64,000 bases of DNA, taken from contig NC_010571.1 of the NCBI RefSeq assembly GCF_000019965.1, forward strand, positions 124,001 through 188,000, read 5' to 3'. Shown here piece after piece: positions 20,349 to 29,741 of this stretch (the first letter of the stretch is position 1; every line of letters begins with the position of its first letter). Made by a program: the position numbers and the translations under genes. The notes beneath the pieces were generated by a model. It saw only the letters and a list, made by a program, of their open reading frames with translations, ran no database searches and was not told the DNA's origin. Source of the DNA: Opitutus terrae PB90-1. GTDB taxonomy: Bacteria > Verrucomicrobiota > Verrucomicrobiia > Opitutales > Opitutaceae.

Positions 20349-22382
20349 ATGACGATCCGACGCCTCAGCTTGGAGCGCAAAATCCTTGTGCTCGTGCTCC
20401 TGCCTTTGGTGGGAGCACTCATCCCCGCCGGCATCATTTTGCAGCGCACCCAGCGCGAGTTGACGGAAATCCGCGCTCTCGGGCAGCTGGCCGGACTCGT
20501 CTGGCAGCTCGGCGAGCTCGAGCGGCGCGTGGATCAGGAAGGCACCAACTGGTACTTTTTCAAGCCGACCTGGAACGCCACCGAGGAGGAACGCCGCTCC
20601 GAGCGCGTGAAGCAGGACCAGTGGCGCAAGGAGACCGATCAGGCGATCGAGGATTATCACCGGCTGCGCGCCGCCGTCGCAGGGGGTTCGTTGTCCGGGC
20701 CGCTGCAGTCCGCGTTGCGCACCATCGAGCAGCACATCTCGGAGCTGCCGAAGCTGCGCCGGGTGGTCGACACCCAGGTTGATGAAACCGCCAGCCTGGG
20801 CATCATGGACGGCTATCGGTCGTTCCGGCGCGACATCAATCTCGTGCTGCCGCTGCTCGTCGATGCGACGACCAGTGACGTGATCGTGCGCAAACTCGCG
20901 GTGCTGCCCAAGCTGATGCTGGTCCGAAAGACGACGATGGACGCGGGCGGCATGATCTTCTTCTACCACCAGCAGCGGGCGCAGAAGACCGGACGGACCT
21001 TCGTGCCGAGTGAGGCTCTCACCCTCACCCACAATCTCGAAATGGCGGAAGCGTATTGGGCAGACGTGATCGCGCTCAGCCAAGGCGAAGTGCGCACGCA
21101 CCTGGACCAGATTCACTCCTCCCCTGAGTGGAAAACCGTCGCCGAGCTGATGACCGGACATGCGCAAGCAATGCTGAATGGGACCGAGCCGCCGATCGCA
21201 GGCGAGGAAGGCTGGGCGCCCAGCTGGGGGTTTCTTTTCGGCGGGCTCGCGACCGAGATCGCACAGCTGCGGGATGATTTCACCCAGACCTGCAACGCCG
21301 CCGAACGCGCCGCACACGCCCGCCGGCTGTGGACGAGCGTGACGCTTGCGGCCGCCGTGCTGCTGGTGCTGTGGCTCACCCGCCGGCTCTGCCAGAGCAT
21401 CAGCCGGCCGATCTCCGCAACCGCCGAGAACCTGCTCGCCGGCGCCAGGTCGGCCAGCGACGAATCCGCCGCCGTGCGCAAATCCTGCGCCGTCGTTGCC
21501 GATGGTTCGGCGCACCAGGCCGCCGCCTTGGAGGAGACCAGCGCTACCCTGGAGGAAATTTCCAGCATGACGCGCAGCAACAGCGAAAACGCGCAACGCG
21601 CCCAGCGCTCGGCCAACGAGACCCGCGCCGCTGCCGAGCAAGGCGTGGGCCAGATGCATCAGCTGACCGACGCGATGGCCGCGCTGCGAACGTCGAGCGA
21701 CGACGTGACGCGCATCATCAAGACGATCGACGAGATCGCCTTTCAAACAAACATCCTCGCCCTCAATGCCGCGATCGAGGCGGCCCGGGCCGGCGAAGCC
21801 GGCGCGGGCTTCGCCGTCGTTGCCGACGAGGTGCGCACACTCGCCCAGCGCAGCGCCCACGCCGCTCGCGAAACGACCGACAAGATCACCGCGGCCAGCG
21901 CGCGCACCAACGCCGGTGGAGAAATCACCCTGCAGGTCGCGCAATCGCTCGAGAGCATCCTTTCTCGCGCACGCGATTTGGAGAACGTGGTCAACGCGAT
22001 TGCGGAAGCCTCGCGCGAGCAGAATTCCGGCATCGGTCAGATCACCGACGCGATTCAAAAAATCGACCAGGTGACCCAAAGCAACGCCGCTGCCGCCGAG
22101 GAGACCGCGGCTGCCGCCCATGAGCTTGAGACGCGCGCCGAGGCTTTCACCGAATCGGTGCAGCACCTCCGGACGATCGTATTCGGTTCGAGCTCTCTCC
22201 TCGACGACGTTTCGGGCCCGGTTCCCCGCAGCGCTTTGGACGCCGATGCGCCGGTGCCGGAAGTTTCGGAGTCCGCCGGGCCCGCGCCGGCTGCTCGCGC
22301 CACCACGCCGATTCGTTCTTTGGGGACGCCCGCCGGTGGCACGCCGACGCTCGCCGGCGGGCGGTTGAGCAAAACGGAATGA
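20349..22382 (+). CDS. Methyl-accepting chemotaxis protein, 677 aa
   Basis: A membrane segment near the N-terminus ([20 protein letters not shown]) is followed by a large helical sensor region (about 300 residues, NIT-like in character: [21 protein letters not shown]), a second membrane segment ([17 protein letters not shown]), and the cytoplasmic signalling domain. The hairpin tip is [20 protein letters not shown], followed by [20 protein letters not shown]. The C-terminus is Pro/Ala-rich and ends without the NWETF-type CheR pentapeptide. No che genes are nearby, so it feeds a chemotaxis system elsewhere. Start at the ATG at 20349, just before the first membrane segment. Confidence 0.9.
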   Translation: MTIRRLSLERKILVLVLLPLVGALIPAGIILQRTQRELTEIRALGQLAGLVWQLGELERRVDQEGTNWYFFKPTWNATEEERRSERVKQDQWRKETDQAIEDYHRLRAAVAGGSLSGPLQSALRTIEQHISELPKLRRVVDTQVDETASLGIMDGYRSFRRDINLVLPLLVDATTSDVIVRKLAVLPKLMLVRKTTMDAGGMIFFYHQQRAQKTGRTFVPSEALTLTHNLEMAEAYWADVIALSQGEVRTHLDQIHSSPEWKTVAELMTGHAQAMLNGTEPPIAGEEGWAPSWGFLFGGLATEIAQLRDDFTQTCNAAERAAHARRLWTSVTLAAAVLLVLWLTRRLCQSISRPISATAENLLAGARSASDESAAVRKSCAVVADGSAHQAAALEETSATLEEISSMTRSNSENAQRAQRSANETRAAAEQGVGQMHQLTDAMAALRTSSDDVTRIIKTIDEIAFQTNILALNAAIEAARAGEAGAGFAVVADEVRTLAQRSAHAARETTDKITAASARTNAGGEITLQVAQSLESILSRARDLENVVNAIAEASREQNSGIGQITDAIQKIDQVTQSNAAAAEETAAAAHELETRAEAFTESVQHLRTIVFGSSSLLDDVSGPVPRSALDADAPVPEVSESAGPAPAARATTPIRSLGTPAGGTPTLAGGRLSKTE

Positions 22383-22693
22383 CGCATTCCCAGCGGCCGC
22401 GGGAACCATACCCGCCCGCGACGCTCGCTCGTCCGCAGCGGCGGCGCTGTCGCGTCCATGGCCGGGAGTGTCAGCAGGATGCGGCACCTCCGAGGTCCCC
22501 GAGGGAGCGGGGTTTGCGCGCACGGGCATGAGGGTTGTGTCATAGGGAATTCCCGTTGGTGCCGTAATCCTTTGTCCTGCGCCTGAACCACAGCGGGCCC
22601 GATTGTGAGCCCGCGCGCCGTCGGGTATTTTACGGCACGCTCTCCCACCCCAATCCATCCGCGGAGGGCAGCACCAGTCATTCAGCAGAACCT
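22383..22693. other. Intergenic region before the PEP-CTERM gene
   Basis: These 311 bp contain no convincing gene. The segment presumably carries the promoter of the PEP-CTERM gene. I looked for a -24/-12 sigma-54 element, known upstream of some PEP-CTERM genes, and did not find a good match. No T-tract hairpin follows the chemoreceptor gene. Confidence 0.4.
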
Positions 22694-23374
22694 ATGCATT
22701 CTCGATTCAAATACACCCTCGCAGCCGCCTGCTTGGCCGTGGCGCTCATCCCGCTGGCCCAGGCCCAACTGCTGCTCTCCGGCAACGTGACCGGCGAGTT
22801 CACCGACGCGCCCGGACCTAACGACACCATCTACAATGCGCCCGACGGCAGCTCGAACTACTTCCGTTCAGGCATTCCAGAGACCGCCGCCGACCTCCAG
22901 ACGGCGATCGAGTTCTGGAAGGTCAACTTCACGGATGTCGGCCCCGGGCTGGTGGCGAGCGACCTGTTCAAGGTCACCAACGGTCGGACCTTGCTCCATT
23001 CGACGGCCACCGCCGCTCATTTCGATCTGAACCTTGAGCTGACCGCGCCGGAATCGCAGGACCACATGCTGACGTCGATCGCCTTCACCATCGAGAACAC
23101 GCCGAACCAGCCGAACGACATAAACGTCAACGACTGGTACACGATCACGGCGACGGGCATTTCCCCGTTCCAGGTCGGCGACTACTTGGTGCAGTTCGAA
23201 TTCGTCGCGCCGGAGAGCTTCCAGATTTTGGAGAACTCCTCGCTGCGAGTGGGCGATCTCTACGTCCGGTTCACCCCCGTGCCGGAGCCGTCGACGTACG
23301 CCGCGTTCGGCGCCGCGCTCTTGCTCGGTGTGGTCGGCTTCCGCCGTTTCCGGAATCGCGCAATCACGATCTAA
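22694..23374 (+). CDS. PEP-CTERM sorting-domain protein (choice-of-anchor type), 226 aa
   Basis: This is an exported surface or extracellular protein: signal peptide MHSRFKYTLAAACLAVALIP, a beta-rich body (about 25-195), and a C-terminal PEP-CTERM anchor VPEPSTYAAFGAALLLGVVG followed by the basic tail FRRFRNR. The PEP motif is recognised by an exosortase, which is not in this window. The body resembles choice-of-anchor K proteins (NGRTLLHSTAT, TFENTPN-like block). Its own rho-independent terminator lies 60 bp downstream, so it is monocistronic. Confidence 0.9.
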   Translation: MHSRFKYTLAAACLAVALIPLAQAQLLLSGNVTGEFTDAPGPNDTIYNAPDGSSNYFRSGIPETAADLQTAIEFWKVNFTDVGPGLVASDLFKVTNGRTLLHSTATAAHFDLNLELTAPESQDHMLTSIAFTIENTPNQPNDINVNDWYTITATGISPFQVGDYLVQFEFVAPESFQILENSSLRVGDLYVRFTPVPEPSTYAAFGAALLLGVVGFRRFRNRAITI

Positions 23375-23433
23375 ATACAACGAGTTCGGATTTCCGGCGT
23401 GCTTAAGTCACGTCGACCGAACCGGCCAAATTC

Positions 23434-23473
23434 GCCGCGGCGCGGAGAGGTTCTCCCGCCGCGGCTTCTTTTT
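23434..23473 (+). terminator. Rho-independent terminator of the PEP-CTERM gene
   Basis: GCCGCGGCG (23434-23442) pairs with CGCCGCGGC (23457-23465), the inner GGAGA/TCTCC extends the stem, and TTCTTTTT follows. Confidence 0.85.
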
Positions 23474-23520
23474 GCGCGCGACGGAGTCGGAGTACGCTGC
23501 GCCACGCGTTTCTTTTCGTC

Positions 23521-23558
23521 CGAAAAAAAGGAGCGCCCCCCCCGCAGGGTGGCGCTCC
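23521..23558 (-). terminator. Rho-independent terminator of the DUF4142 gene
   Basis: GGAGCGCC (23530-23537) pairs with GGCGCTCC (23551-23558). On the minus strand the stem is followed by TTTTTTTCG, 30 bp after the DUF4142 stop. Confidence 0.8.
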
Positions 23559-23590
23559 GCACGTGCTGTGGACTGCGGCGCAGATGCCGG

Positions 23591-24496
23591 TTATTCCGCC
23601 AGCGACTGATTGAGGGTCTGCGCGCGATCGAGGTGGCCTTGGAGCACCGCGACGTTCTTGCTCGCAAACTCGCGCACCTCCGAGTCCTCCGCCTTGTCGG
23701 CCTGCTCGCGGAACATCTTCACGTCCTTCTGATGATCCTTGACCATCATGTCCACGAACTCCCGGTCGAACTCCGCTCCCGATTTCTGCGACAGGTTGCG
23801 ATAGTGACGATCCGATTTCACCTCGTCGGGCACGTTCAGGCTGCCGGTGCTCGCCACCGTGCCGCTGCGGGTGCTGGCGGCACCGCTGCTCGTTGAGTCC
23901 GTCGTGCGCGTATGGGCCGTGTCGCCGGAAACGCCAGTCGTCGTCGAGGCGCGGCCGCTCATCGCGCTTCTGGTGGTGTCGGTCGAAGCGGAACCCGAGA
24001 GCGCCACGGAGTGCTCGAGCGCGACGCCTTTGCTCTGCGCGAGTTGCGCCAACTCCTGACTCATCTGCTGATGATCGGAGATAATCTGCTGCGCGTAAGT
24101 CTTGATCTGCGGATTCGACGCCCGCTCGATCGCGAGCTGCGCCATCGCCATTTCCGTCGGGGTGCCCTCGGCCACCTCGCTGATGAACTTCTTCTCCGAC
24201 CGCTTCAGCTCGGCGCGAGTACCGGCGGTGGCGGAGCCGTGGGTCGAACGCTCGCTCGCGCCGTAGCTGCTGCTCGGCGCCGTGCTCGGATTATCGCTAC
24301 GGGAAGTCGTCGTGGCCGCCCCGGTGTCAGGTTGCCCCGGTTGTGCGTTGGTCGATGCTCCTTCCGTGTTCGGGCCCGGCGCGGAGGTACCTTGAGCATA
24401 GCCGGCCGCCAGCGTGAGCGAAGCGGCGATCAGTGCGACGGCGGAAGCGCGCGCACCACGATGGAGTCGAGAAGTGAAATCCATGGAGTTCTTCAT
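23591..24496 (-). CDS. DUF4142 protein split by a Ser/Thr-rich insert, exported, 301 aa
   Basis: A signal peptide is followed by a Ser/Thr/Gly/Pro-rich linker (about 36-95) and a DUF4142 four-helix, ferritin-like bundle. The first helix pair (KKFISEVAEGTPTEMAMAQL, residues 102-162) and the second (AEFDREFVDMMVKDHQKDVK, 228-301) are separated by about 58 low-complexity residues rich in Ser, Thr, Gly and Ala (163-220). Family members usually have a short loop there. DUF4142 proteins are often outer-membrane or periplasmic stress proteins of unknown chemistry. The ATG at 24496 (MKNSMDF) starts the signal peptide; 24484 is possible. The gene is divergent from the membrane/spermidine-synthase fusion. 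Confidence 0.85.
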   Translation of the reverse strand: MKNSMDFTSRLHRGARASAVALIAASLTLAAGYAQGTSAPGPNTEGASTNAQPGQPDTGAATTTSRSDNPSTAPSSSYGASERSTHGSATAGTRAELKRSEKKFISEVAEGTPTEMAMAQLAIERASNPQIKTYAQQIISDHQQMSQELAQLAQSKGVALEHSVALSGSASTDTTRSAMSGRASTTTGVSGDTAHTRTTDSTSSGAASTRSGTVASTGSLNVPDEVKSDRHYRNLSQKSGAEFDREFVDMMVKDHQKDVKMFREQADKAEDSEVREFASKNVAVLQGHLDRAQTLNQSLAE

Positions 24497-24607
24497 AGCG
24501 CCGCACCGTAAGCCCCGGCCGCAGCGCGTGCTATGGGGCGATCCGCCCAACCCCCGGTAAGGCCCGGCGCGGCAGGTGAACGTCCGGTGCGCTGGACCAA
24601 GTTTCCC

Positions 24608-26959
24608 ATGGATCCTTCTGGCGCTCGCGCTGATATCTCGTCCACTCTCGGCGACAACCCGCACCGACGGCTCGGTCCGGTGACTGCCCCACGCCCCTCC
24701 ATGCTGCCGTTCGCCTTCTCGATCTTCACCGGCGCGTTTCTGTTGTTCGCGGTGCAACCGTTGGTCGGCAAGTATATCCTTCCGTGGTTCGGCGGCGGAC
24801 CGGGAGTGTGGAACACCTGCCTCCTGTTCTTCCAGACCGCATTGCTCGGCGGGTATGCCTACGCGCACCTGACCTCCACACGGTTGACGCCGCGCCGGCA
24901 GGCAATCCTACACCTGATGCTGCTGGCGGCCGCGTTGTTGCTGCTGCCCATCGTGCCCGGCGCGCAGTGGAAGCCTCAGGGCGACGCCAACCCCACCTGG
25001 CGTATCCTGCTCTTGCTGACCGCGACAGTCGGCTTGCCTTACTTCGTGCTCTCGGCGACGGGGCCCTTGATGCAGCAGTGGTTCAGCTTGGTGCAGGCGG
25101 GCCGCTCGCCGTATCGACTCTACGCGCTTTCCAACGTCGGTTCGCTGCTCGCGCTGTTGTCGTACCCGTTCTATTTCGAACGCGAGTTCACCCGGCAGGC
25201 GCAAGGGCAGCTGTGGTCCGTGGGCCTTGGCGTCTACGCCCTGGCCTGTGTCTGGTGCGCCTGGCAGCTGTGGCGGCGCGCGCCCGCGGGCGCACCGGCC
25301 CGTGTGGCAGCCGGCGATTCACCACCCGTGTCGCCGCTGGACCGCTTGTTGTGGTTCATGCTCGCAGCCATCGCGTCCATGCTGCTGCTGGCGACCACGA
25401 ACAAGCTTTGCCAGGACCTCGCCGTCATTCCGTTCCTATGGATTCTGCCGCTCAGCCTTTATCTGCTGAGCTTCATTCTGTGCTTCGATCACCCGCGTTG
25501 GTACTCCCGCACTGGTTTCACCGCGCTGTTCGTACTGGGCGCGTTCGTGGACGTGCACCTGCTTTTCGCCGGCCACAACGCCCGGCTCGTCCAACAGGTG
25601 CTCGGCTACTCCACCACGCTCTTCGCCGCGTGCATGCTGTGTCACGGCGAGTTGTTCCGGCTGCGCCCACCGCCGGCCCGGCTCACGTCGTTCTACCTGC
25701 TCATCGCGGCGGGCGGCGCCACGGGCGGCTTCGTCGTCGCCGTGCTCGCGCCGCTCACCTTCGACCGTTACCTGGAACTGCAGATCGGGCTGTGGCTGCT
25801 AAGTTATCTGTTGGCCGTACTCGCTTATCGGCATCGCAGCCGGGCGTTCGCGGTTGGCACCGCCCTCGGAGCCGTCTTGTCGGTCGTCGTCGTGCCGGCA
25901 CTCAAGGCGGCGGCGAGCCGCGATGTCGACCCGTGGACGGGATTCGTCGAACAAGTCACCAGCTTCGGCCGCTCCTACTGGGCCTACGCCCTGCTCGGGG
26001 CGGTCGTCTTCCTGATTGGATTCGTCAGCCGCCGCGGTTTCGTGCGCGAGTGGCAGGCCTCGATCGCCCATTTCGTCATGATTTTTTCCATCGGGCTGGG
26101 CGGGCTGATGATCGTTCAGATTCGCCGCGACAGCGGCGACGCCATCGTGACGACGCGTGACTTCTACGGCGTGCTGAAGGTGTTTGATCACAACCCCGGC
26201 GATGCCGACCTGCACTACCGCACGCTGGTCCACGGCGTCACCTCACATGGGCTCCAGCTCATGCAGCCGCCGCAGGCGGACTGGACCACCACCTACTACA
26301 CCGAGCGCAGCGGCATCGGGCTCGCGGTCGCTCACATGAACCGCGATCAGCGGCATCTTCCCCGCCGGATCGGGCTGGTCGGACTGGGCACCGGCACGGT
26401 GGCGATGTACGGCCAATCCGGCGACGAGGTACGGATCTATGAGATCGATCCCCAGGTCGAGCGGCTCGCGCGGTCGCACTTCAGCTACCTGGCCCGCACT
26501 CCCGCCGCGGTCACCGTGGTGCTGGGTGACGCCCGGCTCTCGATGGAACGCGAGCTCGAGCGCGGCGAAGAACAGCAGTTCGATATTCTTGCCCTCGACG
26601 CCTTCAGCAGTGACGCCATCCCCGCCCACCTGCTCACGACCGAAGCGTTCGGCATCTATCTGCGTCACCTCAAGCGCAACGGTGTCATCGCCGTGCACAC
26701 CTCGAATCGATATCTCGATCTGGAGCCGGTGGTCGTGAACGCGGCGAAGCACTTCAAACTCGGCTGGGCGGTGATCTCCGACAACCCACCCGACAAGCAG
26801 TGGTGGGTGTTTCGCTCCACATGGATTCTGCTGACCCGCGACGAATCGCTGCTCACCAGTGACGCCGTGACGGAGCACACCGACACCTATGTGCCGAGCA
26901 CGCGCCAAGCGAAGCTCTGGACCGACGATCACGCGAGCCTCTACGAAGTTCTAAAGTAG
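24608..26959 (+). CDS. Fused MFS-like membrane/spermidine synthase domain protein, 783 aa
   Basis: About 11-12 hydrophobic segments occupy residues 30-520 (for example FAFSIFTGAFLLFAVQPLVG, WILPLSLYLLSFILCF). A soluble C-terminal domain (about 560-783) follows with a Rossmann-type methyltransferase/aminopropyltransferase motif, IGLVGLGTGTVAMYG, and the acidic VRIYEIDPQVERLAR and ILALDAFSSDAIPAHLLT. This is the known fused-MFS/spermidine synthase architecture, whose substrate remains unclear. It probably transfers an aminopropyl or related group at the inner membrane. The starts at 24608 (chosen) and 24701 both precede the first membrane helix, and neither has a ribosome-binding site. Confidence 0.85.
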   Translation: MDPSGARADISSTLGDNPHRRLGPVTAPRPSMLPFAFSIFTGAFLLFAVQPLVGKYILPWFGGGPGVWNTCLLFFQTALLGGYAYAHLTSTRLTPRRQAILHLMLLAAALLLLPIVPGAQWKPQGDANPTWRILLLLTATVGLPYFVLSATGPLMQQWFSLVQAGRSPYRLYALSNVGSLLALLSYPFYFEREFTRQAQGQLWSVGLGVYALACVWCAWQLWRRAPAGAPARVAAGDSPPVSPLDRLLWFMLAAIASMLLLATTNKLCQDLAVIPFLWILPLSLYLLSFILCFDHPRWYSRTGFTALFVLGAFVDVHLLFAGHNARLVQQVLGYSTTLFAACMLCHGELFRLRPPPARLTSFYLLIAAGGATGGFVVAVLAPLTFDRYLELQIGLWLLSYLLAVLAYRHRSRAFAVGTALGAVLSVVVVPALKAAASRDVDPWTGFVEQVTSFGRSYWAYALLGAVVFLIGFVSRRGFVREWQASIAHFVMIFSIGLGGLMIVQIRRDSGDAIVTTRDFYGVLKVFDHNPGDADLHYRTLVHGVTSHGLQLMQPPQADWTTTYYTERSGIGLAVAHMNRDQRHLPRRIGLVGLGTGTVAMYGQSGDEVRIYEIDPQVERLARSHFSYLARTPAAVTVVLGDARLSMERELERGEEQQFDILALDAFSSDAIPAHLLTTEAFGIYLRHLKRNGVIAVHTSNRYLDLEPVVVNAAKHFKLGWAVISDNPPDKQWWVFRSTWILLTRDESLLTSDAVTEHTDTYVPSTRQAKLWTDDHASLYEVLK

Positions 26960-27032
26960 CTCCGCCGCGTTCGGCCACATCCTCGGGAACCAAAGCCGCC
27001 GATCCGCTACTCTGGCGAGCGCGCGGACGGCC

Positions 27033-27560
27033 GTGCGACCCCCGGTGAAGCTCCTCGATATCCTGCAAGGCAAGTGGCTGGGGCACCCCCTTCACCCCGC
27101 CATCGTCCACGTCCCGATCGGGACGTGGCTCCTGGCTTGTGGGCTCGATGTGGCGTACTGGGCAGGATGGACCGGTGCGGGTCCGGCCCGACTCGCCTTC
27201 TATGCCGTCGTCGCGGGATTGTTGACTGCGCTGATCGCTGTCCCACCGGGAATCGCCGACTGGGTCAAAATCAAAAAAGAGAAGCCGGCTTGGAAGCTCG
27301 GCCTCTACCACATGTCACTCAACCTGCTCGCGGCGCTGGTTTGGGCGGTGAACTGCGGACTGCGGCTGGGAACGGATGACGACTTGGTCACGCTTCCGGT
27401 GCTGCTCACCTCCGTGATTGGCACGGTTATCATCCTGATCAGCGGCTACCTCGGTTCGTTGATGGTCTTCGACCACGGCATCAGCGTCGCCGGCCAGTCG
27501 AAGAAGAAGTGGCGCAAGATCGCCGCGCAATCCGGCTCACGCCTGCCGGAGCAAACGTGA
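27033..27560 (+). CDS. DUF2231 membrane protein, 175 aa
   Basis: Four predicted membrane helices and the DUF2231 signature GHPLHPAIVHVPIGTW near the N-terminus, with the central GIADWVKIKKEKPAWKLGLYHMSLNL, identify this inner-membrane family. The conserved His in HPLHP and HxP motifs suggest metal or haem binding, but that is inferred. The start is GTG at 27033. The next gene, seven bases downstream, has another DUF2231 domain plus a Rieske domain, so the two likely form a membrane redox unit. Confidence 0.85.
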   Translation: MRPPVKLLDILQGKWLGHPLHPAIVHVPIGTWLLACGLDVAYWAGWTGAGPARLAFYAVVAGLLTALIAVPPGIADWVKIKKEKPAWKLGLYHMSLNLLAALVWAVNCGLRLGTDDDLVTLPVLLTSVIGTVIILISGYLGSLMVFDHGISVAGQSKKKWRKIAAQSGSRLPEQT

Positions 27561-27567
27561 TCGCACC

Positions 27568-28401
27568 ATGCCCGCGTTGAAGGACCTCCTCGAAGGCAAG
27601 CCGCTGCGCTCCCCGCTGCACCCCTCGCTGGTACATCTGCCGGTGGCGTTGTTTCCCCTCAGTGTGCTGCTCGACATCGCCAGCTGGATCTTCGCCGACC
27701 CGACGCTCTACCTCGTGCGCGGCGCATTTCTCACACTCACGATCGGTCTGGTCACCGCCGTGTTTGCCGCCGTGTTCGGCATCGTCGATTACACCGAGAT
27801 CCGCTCCGACCATCCCGCCAAGAAAACCGCGACGCTCCACATGGTGCTGAACCTTGTCGCCGTCGGGCTGTTCGCGCTGGGCGCCGGTCTCCGCTACGGC
27901 AATCTCGATGCCTCGCACACGGCCGCTTTTCCGCTGATCACCTCGCTGGTGGGTCTCGCGATCCTTGGCTATTCAGGTTATCTCGGCGGACACCTCGTCT
28001 ACAGTGACGGCGTCGCCGTGGGCCGCCACCGGCGTGACACCCGACTCCCGGAAAACACGGTCACGGTCTCTGCCGCGGGCGCCGCTTCCGTCGTGGTGCC
28101 CGGAGCCGCCGAGCTCCGTCCCGGCGAGACGCTGCGCGCCGAGGTGGACGGCACCGTGATGACGATCGCGCGCACGGCGAGCCAGACCTGCGCCTTCCAG
28201 GAATTTTGCACGCATCGATTTGGTCCGCTCTCGGAGGGCCGGATCGAAGGCAACGAGATGGTGTGCCCGTGGCACCGCTCGCGCTTCGACATGCGAAGCG
28301 GCAAAGTGACCCAAGGGCCCGCGAACGTGGACCTGCGCACCTTCGCTATCGAAACACGCGGCGGGCGGGTCGCCGTCGAACGCCCGACGAAGTCAGCTTG
28401 A
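27568..28401 (+). CDS. DUF2231-Rieske fusion protein, 277 aa
   Basis: The N-terminal half is a four-helix DUF2231 domain (RSPLHPSLVHLPVALFPLSV; helices to about 148). The C-terminal half (about 164-275) is a Rieske [2Fe-2S] domain with both cluster motifs complete: CTH (214-216) and CPWH (233-236), followed by RFDMRSGKVTQGP. The soluble domain could pass electrons to or from the membrane part. It is the second gene of a two-gene operon with a stand-alone DUF2231. The substrate and electron partner are unknown. Confidence 0.9.
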   Translation: MPALKDLLEGKPLRSPLHPSLVHLPVALFPLSVLLDIASWIFADPTLYLVRGAFLTLTIGLVTAVFAAVFGIVDYTEIRSDHPAKKTATLHMVLNLVAVGLFALGAGLRYGNLDASHTAAFPLITSLVGLAILGYSGYLGGHLVYSDGVAVGRHRRDTRLPENTVTVSAAGAASVVVPGAAELRPGETLRAEVDGTVMTIARTASQTCAFQEFCTHRFGPLSEGRIEGNEMVCPWHRSRFDMRSGKVTQGPANVDLRTFAIETRGGRVAVERPTKSA

Positions 28402-28461
28402 TCGGTCGGCGCGTGGTGGCGCGAGAGCCCCCGCGCGCCGCGCGGCAGAAACCGGGTCGCG

Positions 28462-28914
28462 TCAGGTGATCTTCGGCAGGGCCGCGTCGATCTCCGGCGA
28501 TTCGGGATGGTTGCGCTTGTCCTTGCGGCGTCCCTGCCGCGTCTTCAGCTGCCGATCGAGCTTCTCGACCAGGACGTCGATCACGTCGTACGCATCCTTG
28601 CCCTCGGCCGACGCGACGAGATCAGGTCCGCCAATCTCGATCTGCGCGGTCGCGGTGTAATGGTGCTCGGTGCCCATCGTCTGATCCTGATGCACCCGCA
28701 CGTTGATCCGCACGATGTAGTCGTTGTGACGCAGCAGCACGGAAAACTTTTCGCGCATGATCTCCTGCATCGCGTCGGTCAGGGTAAAATGGATCCCCTG
28801 CAGAATGATCTTGGGGCCGGTAACAGCTTCAGGTGCGGGTTTCATGATGGTATCGGACCATGCTGCCACGTCCACGTTCTCCGCGCAAACGGCGGGTTTT
28901 CCGGCAGCCAGCAT
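28462..28914 (-). CDS. hpf: Ribosome hibernation promoting factor, short HPF/RaiA type
   Basis: The core IILQGIHFTLTDAMQEIMRE, the middle RVHQDQTMGTEHHYTATAQ and the end DAYDVIDVLVEKLDRQLKTR match the beta-alpha-beta-beta-beta-alpha fold of HPF/YfiA proteins that bind the 30S decoding centre in stationary phase. The C-terminal dimerisation domain of long HPF is missing, so it is a short HPF. Two starts are possible: 28914, nine bases after GGAGG (28924-28928, best ribosome-binding site), giving an unusual 23-residue leader, or the ATG at 28845, which begins next to the conserved fold. I report 28914. Confidence 0.85.
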   Translation of the reverse strand: MLAAGKPAVCAENVDVAAWSDTIMKPAPEAVTGPKIILQGIHFTLTDAMQEIMREKFSVLLRHNDYIVRINVRVHQDQTMGTEHHYTATAQIEIGGPDLVASAEGKDAYDVIDVLVEKLDRQLKTRQGRRKDKRNHPESPEIDAALPKIT

Positions 28915-28937
28915 CCGAGAAATCCTCCAATGCCGGT

Positions 28938-29424
28938 TCACAGTGTCCAGACGCCCCACCGCATGCGTGCTCCGCGCAGGCGAAACACCACGTCGCGCAT
29001 GCGCTCCAGCCATTGCACGCCATCCGATCCGGCTGGCGGGTCGCCCGCTGCCTGCCTGGCGGGTCGCTTCGCCGCGCGATAGTCTCCCGAAAACAAATCC
29101 GCGAGTTCCGCCAGAACCTGCAGCGCCGGTTTCGCTTCTCCGGCGGCGCGGCGCAGCCCGAGATGGAGGTTATTGTCATCGCCGATCACTTCCTTGCGCG
29201 ACGCAGGGTCATTGATTCGATACCACGCATCACCGGCAGTCGCTCGGTGGCCAACGCGAGGAAAGCGTCCGCGCCAGAGCATTCGCCTGCGCGGCCTCGT
29301 TGTGTTCGTCTTGAACCGCGCCCGATAGACCGCGGAGACCTCCGCCCGGCCACCCACCGAACTGCAGCGAACTGTAGCCGGTATCGGACGCGGATGGCGA
29401 AGTGAACCAAGCGAGGTCGAGCAT
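28938..29424 (-). pseudogene. Decayed glycoside hydrolase (clan GH-A type) C-terminus
   Basis: Across frames on the minus strand, a fragment LAWFTSPSASDTGYSSLQFG (from 29424; compare the FTE-x-G-YSS barrel strand of GH39/GH5-like enzymes) is followed, after a frame change near 29230, by WYRINDPASRKEVIGDDNNL, HLGLRRAAGEAKPALQVLAE and a charged tail to the TGA at 28938. The pattern WYRLxDP...HFGLxxxDGxPKPAxxxL is that of the last barrel strand and helix of clan GH-A enzymes. No single frame carries both halves and the nucleophile glutamate of the FTE motif is absent, so this looks like a decayed gene. A real 114-aa protein starting at 29282 is the alternative. Confidence 0.4.
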
Positions 29425-29728
29425 GACGGCGCAGCAACGCAGCCGCGCCGAAGCAAACGCAGCCCATCTGGGCGAACTTGCGCGCCGACGAAGCTTCGGA
29501 GGATTTTCTCAGGATTTTGACCCAAAGACGTTGCAACGAGTTGCGTATCTCATCGCCGATCACCCGAGGAGCGCGTCGCCGCGCAAGTGCGCCTCCCGCT
29601 TCCACCTGTGCAGCCGAGCACCAGCGATCGCGGATGCGGCGCACGATCATTTCACAATCTGGCGCGGCAGCCTCGGCTGGCTTGGAGACGAACTCCGGCG
29701 TTGTCGGGCAGTTTTCTATGTGCGGCAT

Positions 29729-29734
29729 AGGAGG
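29729..29734 (+). promoter_or_regulatory. Strong ribosome-binding site of the FtsH paralogue
   Basis: AGGAGG ends seven bases before the ATG at 29742. It therefore favours MLPIRWF over the in-frame ATGs at 29718 and 29736. Confidence 0.7.
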
Positions 29735-29741
29735 AATGCCG

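Noticed and set aside
20130-22658. 842-codon antisense reading frame opposite the chemoreceptor
   Set aside because: It is an Arg/Gly/Ala-rich shadow of high-GC codon bias. The rightward frame encodes a complete chemoreceptor with all signature motifs.
22383-22693. Cyclic-di-GMP riboswitch or sigma-54 promoter before the PEP-CTERM gene
   Set aside because: No GEMM-type core and no good TGGCAC-N5-TTGC match were found.
28846-29741. Rightward genes in the gap before the FtsH paralogue
   Set aside because: Rightward frames are Arg/Pro-rich with poor starts. Only the minus-strand glycosidase-like fragment has family character.
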